Assembly: GCF_963678635.1 (NCBI RefSeq)
Contig: NC_087063.1
Location: 84,989,574 to 85,053,573, forward strand
Reading direction: 5' to 3'
Source: Symsagittifera roscoffensis
Lineage: Eukaryota; Xenacoelomorpha; Acoela; Convolutidae
DNA length: 64,000 bases
The notes under the pieces are model-generated. The model saw only the letters and a program-made list of their open reading frames with translations, was not told the DNA's origin and searched no databases. The position numbers and the translations under genes are program-made. Each line of letters opens with the position of its first letter. Position 1 is the first letter of the stretch. Shown here one piece after another: positions 22,901 to 27,800 of the stretch.

Positions 22901-24316
22901 CTTTTGAGATTGGGTTAAGTCGAACTTCTAGATATCAAGACATAATTCAACAAAACAGTATTGATTTTTTGAGTTTTAATTAACATCAATTTTTAGCAAG
23001 CTCTAAATCCTCTTTGTGGCTCATTTTTTGTTAAATTCAAACAAATGTAAAAAAACACATTTTTCTAAAGACAACTGTCATTAAAAGAACTTATTGGACT
23101 GCTTTTCAACAGCACAGAGTTCATCGAAAACTTCAAACATTTCATGACGAGACGACATGACGTTCACTCGTGGAAAAACACAACATTTAACATTAACACA
23201 CGAACATTTAGCAGTAACAATTGGAATGTTCAGAAATCTCCATGACACAATGGGAGCCGAGAGATGATGCAACAGATAACATACCTGGACTGCAATAGTA
23301 TGAGTCATTGAAGACCAACACTAGACTGTTGGGTTTGAACTGCAGCTGGGACAGATAGTAGATGGAGGAGCCCACGAACTCAGTCGGCTGCAAGTCCATC
23401 ATCTCCATGCTTCCTCCACTCTGTATGGAGGAGCCAATGAACAGCAGCTTGTCAATGTCTATTTTCCACCAGTGCAGCCCCACCTCACTTTCATGTTTCG
23501 TGAAATGATACAAATTGCTACATTTCTATGTTTGCTCTCGACTTCGCCCAAAACAACAATGAGTTCTTTGGATCTACTTAACAATCCCCCCCACTATGGT
23601 GCCTACTTAAGAATCTCCACCCCTATAAATAAATACAGTAAATTAGCACAAGAGCTTGTATTGAGAATTCGAATTTTGCTGCATTCTGTTTGGTCAAAAA
23701 ATCGACCATTTTGATCTACTTAACAATCTCCCCCCCCCCCCCCTCCTTTCTTGAAACGGTGGAGATTGTTAAGTAGATCCAGTTCTTTTATGGTGAACAA
23801 AATATTCAGACAAAATAATTTTTGCGACATCATGAAAAGTGTACTATTTTTCCAGCTCTTATTGTTATTGGTTATCTTAAAACAGCAATAAAAATCAGAA
23901 AACAATAAAACACCAACAGAAATGAAACCGAAATCAATTGTAAGTATAGCGTAGTTTTGCGACCCTGGACATGCACCATCTATTGTATCATTTCACCTGT
24001 TTCCATCGCACAACTCAAGAAGAAACGACTTGGTAGACAACAAATTGTCATATTCTGTGTCTGATAACTTGAAGTTTCTGTAGATGAAATCTTTTCGCTT
24101 GTCTAATTTCCTACTATAATGCAACAAACTGCCAGATAAAGACTTGAAGCAGACGTTGATGTGTTTCGAGTGATTTCCTCTAGTCTGCAGACAGGAGACA
24201 TTGCGGAAGATGAGTTCTGAGATGCTTCGCATTCGTCGCTGGTATAGAATGCCCTCGAAGTGAATGCCCAAATTGTGACGCCTGGGCGCACAGCGCACAT
24301 CACTAACTATTTGCAT
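1376..24316 (-). CDS. UVRAG: UVRAG-like protein (autophagy/endosomal PI3K-complex subunit), nine coding exons
   Basis: Whole-gene entry. Coding exons in order: 24316-23997, 23517-23285, 22874-22506, 18122-17870, 14816-14597, 5150-4996, 4725-4563, 4139-3609, 1672-1376. All eight phases agree and total 2541 nt (846 aa plus stop). Order of parts: an N-terminal C2-like region with QRRMRS and, later, a FNDSYYCSP motif; a coiled coil (exon 3); a conserved core with WYICGLWLPKSEVF and LRYQI..SR; then LNKNIGQLRY; then a Ser/Gln/acid-rich C-tail. The core follows UVRAG, which binds Beclin 1 in the class III PI3-kinase complex and acts in autophagosome and endosome maturation. The start ATG lies 9 nt after a TTTCAG acceptor-like site, so a 5' non-coding exon or trans-splicing is possible. 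Introns 6 and 8 use GC donors. Intron 5 holds a 6.6-kb satellite; intron 3 holds two antisense genes. The family call rests on the core motifs. Confidence 0.82.
1841..2617. mobile_element. Non-autonomous DNA transposon-like element with ~58-bp imperfect terminal inverted repeats
   Basis: Left end 1841-1899 (contains GGCGTCCTTTGGCTGTTTAG and GAGGGCGTCAGAGAGG) is the imperfect reverse complement of 2560-2617. No transposase frame lies inside; the interior contains one copy of the dispersed repeat seen in singles elsewhere. No clear target-site duplication was found. Other copies of the interior repeat lack these ends, so this may be the only full-length family member in the window. Confidence 0.6.
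2190..2965. repeat. Two adjacent copies of the dispersed AT-rich repeat (family R)
   Basis: Copies at about 2190-2560 and 2700-2965. Shared landmarks: a GTCGATCACGTTTT..CGTG-like stretch, a TTCGATnGTGnnTTTGCC block, GAACTTAAAAAGAAATCA, and an end near CCTATATAAnAGT..TTCATTACTC. Similar single copies occur near 13190-13600, 16530-16910, 17450-17785 and 21300-21840, and one copy around 5935-12770 is split by the 100-bp array. Confidence 0.6.
3609..4139 (-). CDS. UVRAG: UVRAG-like exon 8 (Ser/Gln-rich region)
   Basis: A 177-codon exon, phase 0 on both sides, acceptor TTTGAG|GTG and a GC donor CAG|GCAAGC. It encodes a Ser/His/Gln-rich, probably disordered region. The reading frame also runs on into the intron to a stop at 3555, so an alternative terminal exon using that stop is possible. 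Confidence 0.7.
4563..4725 (-). CDS. UVRAG: UVRAG-like exon 7 (LNKNIGQLRY core)
   Basis: Encodes CLNKNIGQLRYKLNL followed by TLRDLSSVLKFL, matching the end of the UVRAG conserved core (LLNKNIAQLRY...L..LKNFM in vertebrate proteins as I recall them). Acceptor TTTAAG|G, donor AAG|GTAATA, phases 2 and 0. Confidence 0.85.
4931..4968. repeat. (GA)n microsatellite
   Basis: About 38 bp of near-perfect GA dinucleotide repeat, in UVRAG intron 6 just 3' of the exon 6 donor. Confidence 0.95.
4996..5150 (-). CDS. UVRAG: UVRAG-like exon 6 (LRY core), GC donor
   Basis: Starts at TTTTGCAG|GTG, encoding VSATVLRYQIDMCSFPSRW, which lines up with the LQVPLRYPI..GSRS segment of UVRAG. It ends at CAG|GCAAGT, a GC donor with otherwise ideal consensus; no in-phase GT donor was seen nearby. 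Phase 2 at the exit matches exon 7. Confidence 0.85.
6045..12644. repeat. Homogeneous tandem array: 66 copies of an exactly 100-bp unit
   Basis: The landmark CGAAATCCACTGCACG recurs every 100 bp from 6045 to 12545. All copies read as identical except a G-to-T at 7591. Both flanks (about 5935-6044 and 12645-12770) are the two halves of a family R dispersed repeat, so the array is an expansion of an internal R segment. It lies in UVRAG intron 5. No coding meaning is assigned to frames in it. Confidence 0.97.
12645..13750. repeat. R-repeat flank and a further dispersed R copy
   Basis: 12645-12770 is the 3' half of the R copy interrupted by the array. 13190-13600 is a separate fuller copy (contains AAGTCGATCGCG, GACCTATATAAGAA and ends near TACGTTCATCGACTC). 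No gene seen; all within UVRAG intron 5. Confidence 0.6.
13746..14134. mobile_element. hAT-like non-autonomous element with 8-bp target-site duplication
   Basis: Element 13754-14126 (373 bp) starts CAGTAGCGTGGCG and ends CGCACGCCACTG, short terminal inverted repeats of the CAGTGGCGT type. It is flanked by identical 8-bp repeats GATAAATG (13746-13753 and 14127-14134). An 8-bp duplication with CAG..CTG ends is typical of hAT transposons. It has no transposase. A diverged copy of its right end lies near 17120-17160. Confidence 0.78.
14135..14440. repeat. Dispersed repeat segment, duplicated at ~17160-17395
   Basis: Shared landmarks with 17160-17395: GAAACGGCAAAAA, AGGCCGTTTTTCGCAA, TCTGGTACCACTATTG, ACACGCTATCAATGTCAT and GCCTTACC(A/G)CCGTGCT. 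Together with the flanking R copies and hAT right end, this suggests a duplicated composite block (13.2-14.4 kb versus 16.5-17.4 kb). Confidence 0.6.
14597..14816 (-). CDS. UVRAG: UVRAG-like exon 5 (conserved core)
   Basis: Encodes SSSSLPRDGH...THWYICGLWLPKSEVFDP followed by TAVCYVAWVLVIISQ. It corresponds to the FVCGVKLPNSEDF...ALGYTAHLVSMIS part of vertebrate UVRAG as recalled. This is the clearest diagnostic exon. Acceptor TTAAG|A, donor CAG|GTCAGG, phases 2 and 0. Confidence 0.88.
14887..14958 (-). repeat. tRNA-like relic (tRNA-Lys-like, degenerate)
   Basis: On the minus strand a CTTAATCTCTAGGTCG stretch is followed by a box-B-like GGTTCGATTCC and CGCTC, pairing with an upstream GAGCG. 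The T stem and D arm do not pair cleanly, so this is more likely a SINE head or tRNA pseudogene than a functional tRNA. It lies in UVRAG intron 4. Confidence 0.35.
14960..16530. other. UVRAG intron 4, no gene seen
   Basis: AT-rich intronic DNA without convincing coding sequence. It contains a 36-bp direct repeat (ATGCTGTTTTACTAGCAGAC and flanks) at about 15741-15776 and 16108-16143. Confidence 0.5.
16530..17790. repeat. Composite dispersed repeats: two R copies around a duplicated 17.1-17.4 kb segment
   Basis: R-family copies at about 16530-16910 and 17450-17785 flank the second copy of the 14.1-14.4 kb segment and an hAT-like right end (ACGCACGCCACTGG near 17147-17160). No gene seen. Confidence 0.55.
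17870..18122 (-). CDS. UVRAG: UVRAG-like exon 4 (end of coiled coil)
   Basis: Encodes a basic helical segment KFNLVRKKKQLVRGYILNELQ followed by SIFSISEKL, aligning with the UVRAG segment that precedes the SYIYPI motif. Acceptor TTTTAG|AG, donor AAAG|GTCAGC, phases 1 and 2 fit the neighbours. Confidence 0.82.
18385..18705 (+). CDS. Small predicted secreted protein, unknown function
   Basis: A single open frame of 106 codons from the ATG at 18385; a further in-frame ATG at 18352 would add 11 residues. I prefer 18385 because the protein then starts with a classical signal peptide (MLKLKAMLAILLLLLLSTEY, cleavage around ISA-VSS). The mature part is about 80 residues with four cysteines in LSDFC, KSCC and NECF contexts and a moderately hydrophobic C-terminal half. 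Codon composition is richer in C than the surrounding intron, as expected for real coding DNA. AATAAA at about 18893 could end the transcript. It lies in UVRAG intron 3 on the opposite strand, about 290 bp before the annexin exons. I do not recognise the family. Confidence 0.5.
   Translation: MLKLKAMLAILLLLLLSTEYISAVSSSKVLSDFCLNSLPQTENTFRTLPTEIGYLKSCCAQQPPFPTQNECFQTTLAIIPFVMFNLQHLLARIETSRVAPTIVKAG
18999..19133 (+). CDS. Annexin exon: repeat 1, first half
   Basis: Acceptor GGTCAG|GCG, then NNIDPYMLARKLHRAIDGWG and TDENSIINVLSSITGKQR: the canonical helix A-loop-helix B pattern with a GxGT calcium loop. The downstream boundary runs into a CT microsatellite and no good GT donor is visible. Confidence 0.75.
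18999..20720 (+). CDS. Annexin (repeat 3 largely absent), antisense in a UVRAG intron
   Basis: Annexins bind phospholipid membranes in a calcium-dependent way through four ~70-residue repeats. Visible exons: 18999-19133 (repeat 1 start, LHRAIDGWGTDENSIINVL, ITGKQR); about 19558-19670 (YKELFNSYLKSDLRGDTSG, then AEHDAW); 20025-20073 (LVRDAIAPSGTKHDVL, start of repeat 2); 20229-20720 (rest of repeat 2, then repeat 4 with GVGTKDSELIGLV and SDLKGDLSGD, stop TGA). Repeat 4 keeps the GxGT...D calcium-site pattern and repeat 1 has GWGT. Repeat 2 has a degenerate APSGT loop. Only ~26 residues lie between the end of repeat 2 and the helix that normally ends repeat 3, so most of repeat 3 is missing. The N-terminal start exon was not found, and the exon 1 donor is obscured by a (CT)n tract. 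Confidence 0.75.
19136..19158. repeat. (CT)n microsatellite at an annexin exon boundary
   Basis: CT dinucleotide run that begins where the first annexin exon should end, replacing the expected splice donor. Confidence 0.85.
19558..19670 (+). CDS. Annexin exon: repeat 1, second half
   Basis: YKELFNSYLKSDLRGDTSGS, FKHLLIALM and HDAW match the second half of an annexin repeat. The end at CCTG|GTTCGT (phase 2) joins to 20025 to restore a Trp codon. The start may instead be at 19531 (ATAAG|AGG). Confidence 0.7.
20025..20073 (+). CDS. Annexin exon: start of repeat 2
   Basis: Short exon between TTTTCAG|G and CTA|GTAAGA encoding LVRDAIAPSGTKHDVL. The calcium loop is degenerate (APSGT instead of KGxGT). 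Confidence 0.75.
20229..20720 (+). CDS. Annexin last exon: repeat 2 end to repeat 4
   Basis: Acceptor TATTAG|GTG at phase 0. Encodes REAYQRFYNASLEKDLAKEL (repeat 2), a short linker instead of repeat 3, then NLVRVIRAIY and a complete repeat 4 ending LKLMLKLI, stop at 20718-20720. Confidence 0.8.
   Translation: MDVVATSTVNEMLHVREAYQRFYNASLEKDLAKELKGQGVYRDTILHMATRYSNHVNTTWAQQIVRRSNQASKDHISNLVRVIRAIYTSSVGGRHSYFAQRLHTTMAGVGTKDSELIGLVTSRVERDMKAVEESYLELYGHSLASDLKGDLSGDTLKLMLKLI
20842..21147 (-). mobile_element. tRNA-derived SINE-like copy 1
   Basis: On the minus strand the head at 21147 reads GCGTCCGTGGCTGAGTGATT, with CTCATAATCT in the anticodon position and a box-B-like GTCGCAGATCAAATCC. A ~200-bp tail is shared with 21885-22185. 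The head resembles a CAT-anticodon tRNA. No functional tRNA is implied because the arms are degenerate. Confidence 0.6.
21226..21296 (+). pseudogene. Duplicated fragment of the annexin last exon
   Basis: Nearly repeats 20655-20720 (GGCTTCAGACTTGAAA, GATTTGTCT, ACACTTAAACTGATGCT) but with substitutions and no stop at the equivalent place. Both copies are followed by a SINE-like copy, so this is part of a local segmental duplication, not an extra annexin exon. Confidence 0.7.
21885..22185 (-). mobile_element. tRNA-derived SINE-like copy 2
   Basis: Head GCGTCCGTGGCTGGGTGGTT at 22185, CTCATAATCT in the anticodon position and a better preserved box B, GGTCGCAGATCGAATCC. The tail matches copy 1 (for example TTTGCGAAGC and GAGAAATTAC neighbourhoods). 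It lies in UVRAG intron 3, same strand as UVRAG. Confidence 0.65.
22506..22874 (-). CDS. UVRAG: UVRAG-like exon 3 (coiled coil)
   Basis: Encodes a long helical, charged segment (KRKERNSLLAQVNSLIGQFE, MQKKLERIEYL, EEKRREL) typical of the UVRAG coiled coil that pairs with Beclin 1. Acceptor TCTTTAG|AC (phase 1), donor ATCG|GTTGGT (phase 1). Confidence 0.8.
23285..23517 (-). CDS. UVRAG: UVRAG-like exon 2 (C2-like domain)
   Basis: Encodes NLYHFTKHESEVGLHWWKID, DKLLFIG, ..SIYYLSQL and LVFNDSYYCSPG. It aligns with IYQLLIEWKVCLDGLKYLG...FGLNDGYYGAP of vertebrate UVRAG as recalled. The acceptor TGTAG|C at 23518 is preferred to a later in-phase AG because it keeps the LYHF match. Donor CCAG|GTATGT. 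Confidence 0.85.
23569..23781. repeat. Inverted repeat / fold-back element
   Basis: TGGATCTACTTAACAATC at 23569-23586 is the reverse complement of 23764-23781. An inner copy at 23713-23731 is a perfect 19-bp inverted match to 23761-23779 with a C-rich loop. It may be a small foldback transposon. It lies in UVRAG intron 1. Confidence 0.7.
23997..24316 (-). CDS. UVRAG: UVRAG-like exon 1 (N-terminus)
   Basis: ATG at 24314-24316. Encodes LGIHFEGILYQRRMRSISEL, IFRNVSCL, then DTEYDNLLSTKSFLLELCDG. This matches the ..QRRLRHLRNIAARN and SCFVVKIWGG parts of vertebrate UVRAG as recalled. Donor ACAG|GTGAAA (phase 2). TTTCAG at 24325-24330 lies just upstream of the ATG. Confidence 0.8.
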
Positions 24317-24642
24317 CAAACAATCTGAAATAATTCACAACTGAATTTTGAAAATTTTAAGGAACCAGTCTCAAAAAATCTTTCCATATCTAATTTCTGA
24401 CGCTTTCAAATCTATAAGAATTTATGCCTCAAAGCTACTCATAAAACGAAATTTCAAAAAATTTCCAAAAAATCGAATGTTCCAAAAATATGTGCCAAAA
24501 TTTGCAATATAACCGACTTGTCGTCAAGTATTGCCATTTTGCTTTGAAAGTCTTAGGTTTTAATTGTACTGTGAGTTTGACGAATCTAGCCTTTTAATTA
24601 GCAAACAAAGCCTCAAAAAGAAAATGTTGTATCTCCAACGCT

Positions 24643-24648
24643 TTATTC
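24643..24648 (-). promoter_or_regulatory. Polyadenylation signal of RPLP2
   Basis: AATAAA on the minus strand, about 45 bp after the RPLP2 stop codon. Confidence 0.75.
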
Positions 24649-24691
24649 AGATTCAAGGAAATGCAAGCGTACAGGAAGAGTGAGATTTGGA

Positions 24692-24877
24692 TTAATCAAA
24701 TAGTCCGAATCCCATGTCATCGTCTGATTCTTCCTCAGATTCTTCTTTCTTTTCCTCCTTCTTTTCGACGGCTGCGCCTGCGTCACCAGAAGCAGCTGCG
24801 CCACCAGAACTGGCAGCAACTGCCCCACCTCCGGATGGGACTGAAGCCAGTTTGGAAGATCCAGCGCTGATCAATTC
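24692..24877 (-). CDS. RPLP2: RPLP2 exon B (C-terminus)
   Basis: [18 protein letters not shown] through an Ala/Gly/Lys/Glu linker to [11 protein letters not shown] and stop. The terminal peptide is shared by P0, P1 and P2; the SKLASVP hinge points to P2. Confidence 0.96.
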   Translation of the reverse strand, partial: ELISAGSSKLASVPSGGGAVAASSGGAAASGDAGAAVEKKEEKKEESEEESDDDMGFGLFD

Positions 24878-27800
24878 CTATAATGGAAACTATCACTGCA
24901 AAAAAGGCACTTAAGGAACACAAAAATTTAAATCGCGGTGCTAGTTTACTTTTTTTGGTCCCTCAAAATTGCTGTGATCCTTAATAAAAAACATAGATAC
25001 AGTATTTGGGTTCATTCGCACAGCAAGCATCTTAATTTCCCTATCTTGATGACCCAGCTGGCTTAGTTATAGCTTAATAATAATAATAATAATAAACAAG
25101 GATTTAGACATAAAGCCATGGGGCTAAAATGCCCCGCGTTGGGAGTTTTAAACTGAGTTTTATAGTTTCTTTGAGTTTACACAGCTATTGCAGCAGTTTA
25201 TTCTCCATGTGCATGGGACACTTTCCTCATATTTACTGATGAAATATATCCAGAAAACGTTTTTGAGGCTTGATTTGAGTCTTTCGTATTTCATCGCAAA
25301 CAGGTCTTCTTCTTCCTGAGTCTGTAAAATTTTGTTTGCTAGTATAGGTGTTCTGTGCCAGAAATTGCTTTTCGATTTTTCGTAATGATAATTTTTATGC
25401 GCTAAGTTATTTTTCGTTGATCTTCTTGTTGGGGCTGTAGATTCTTTGAACTGAACAAATTGTCTCCAATGGAAGTTGTATTGGTCGTTTATTATTTTAT
25501 GAAGCAAGAGAATGTCGTGCATTTCGTGGTAGAGAGACAGTGGAAGCAGGTTTAATCTAATCAGTCTGTCTTTATAGTTGATGTTGTTACATGACAGTAT
25601 CCAACGTGTAGCTTTTTTTGGACATCTTCAATAATTTTTAATTCACACTTATTTGCTTTCCATATGGGTGAGCCATATGACACAATTGGGGTTACATATC
25701 CACAGTAGGAGTTCAGTTTCATTTTTAAGCTCGCTGATTTTGAAATATTTCTTTTAATTAAAAATAAGCAGCCTATTGCTTTTTGGGCTCTTTTTTTTGC
25801 GTGTGCTGACCAGTTTAGGTTGTTGGTTATTTGTATACCAAGGTCTTTTTCTGAACAGGTTTTTTCAAGTATATGGTCACCGAGATACATGTTTAGGTCA
25901 AGTTGGGGGTCTTTGAATATTATATTGCGACATTTGTTCAAATTAAGACTCATGGAATTATCTTTGCACCATAAGTTGATCGTGATTAGGTCATGTTGGA
26001 GCAGGGAAGGGTTCGTTGCAACAATTTTATAATCGTCTGCGTAACCATAGCACGAGTTGGTGAGTGATGACGGTAAATCGTTGATGAATGTAATGAAGAA
26101 TACTGGCCCTAACAGTGAGCCTTGAGGTACGCCGCTACTAACTTCAAGATGGCTGGATACTGCCGCACCTATTCGTACTTGCTGTTTTCTGTTGGTTAAG
26201 TAGTTTGCTACTAGTTTAAGTGCGTTTCCTGATATGCCAAATTTATTGAGTTTATATATGCACAAGTCGTGAGGAACTTTGTCGAAAGCCTTTTCGAAGT
26301 CTAAGTATATTGCCTGTAGAGACTTGATATTAGGGTTATCAAAGTCATCATAGATTTTGTCGAGGAATTGGAGCATTTGCAGAGTTGTCGATCGTTTAGG
26401 ACAGAAGCCAAATTGGCTGTCATGGATTTGCGAGAAGATCTTTGGTAAGATTTTAAGGAAGATCAGTTTCTCTAAGACTTTGGATACTGCAGTTAGCAGG
26501 CTGATGGGCCTGTAGTTTGTGACCGATTGCTTGTTTCCATTTTGAAAAGTTGGGATAATTTGGCTAAGTTTCCAGATCGTTGGAAATGTTGCTTTGTTGG
26601 TGATGGTGTTATAAATCAGTTTTAGAGATGAAGTTATGCTATCTGCTAAATTGGTTAGGACTGTGTTACCGAGTCTATCTGGTCCTCTTGCTTTTTGGAG
26701 GTTTAATGTTTTAAGGATGTCGTATATCTCATTTTCAGAGAAATTGAAGCATTTGATTGAGCCAGGTAATTCAGCTATTGGTAAAATGTTTTCATTCTGT
26801 TTAATGTTAAAAACGCTTACGAAGTAATTGTTTAGAAGATTAGCTTTACCGTGCTCTGTTGATTCGGTTTTTTCATTCCAGTACATTGTTTTTGGAGTAC
26901 TTGAGTTTTTTTCGTATGCTTTTAAAGTATTTTTGGAGCTTTGAGAAATTTCTGCCCTTGAAAGTTGATTCTTCGAAATTTTTCTGATCTAATTCGGATA
27001 AATGATCTACAAGGTTTTTAAGTCTTTCAAGATTGCGGTTATTAGTATGAGTATTTTTAAAGACTACTTTTTTTGATGCTGTGTTGAGTCTTTTGATAAT
27101 ATTGGAGGTTTCAGGTGTGATCCAAGGTGCTAGGTACATACGGTGTTTGGTCTGTTTTTTCATGTGTTTTTCTAGTGCTATATATAGCCAGAGGTACCAT
27201 GAGTTGATTAAGTGGTCAATGTTAGAGTAGCAGTACGGTTGAAATGGGTGTTCCAAAATGTATTTGTTTAAAGTAATCCAATCGACGTTGTTTAATGAGA
27301 AGACACCAAAGTCCAGAAAGTCGGATCCGTGTTGTATGGGAGTGGCTTTTTTGTCATTGTGTGTAAGAGATGATATCGTGATTAGAAAAAGGGTTGTGGT
27401 CTGATAATTCTCTTTCTTGGTGTGAGAAGTGTTTTTTCATATGGTTGTCTATCGTGGTGTTTAAAATAATGTCGGGGTTGTTGCAAAGGACAATATCTAA
27501 TTGGTCATGAAGGGGTTCGATAAACTGTTGAAAGTTCATATCAGTAAAAGTCTGCAGTACTAATTGTTCGTGTTTTTGGGTTGATTGCAAGGTTTGCCAA
27601 TGCTTATTAGCGAAGTTGATGTCACCAACCAATAAAATATTTGGGCATTGAAATTCATTTGAGTAGTCAGTTAGCATATTCAATAGTTTGTTGAAGTCAT
27701 CTGTGGATAGCTTATATTTGCTTTCGTTCGGGGCACTGTAGATACAGCATAGGATGAGAGGTGTCGGAGTGTTAAGGAGGAGTCCAACGCAGTCCGTAGT

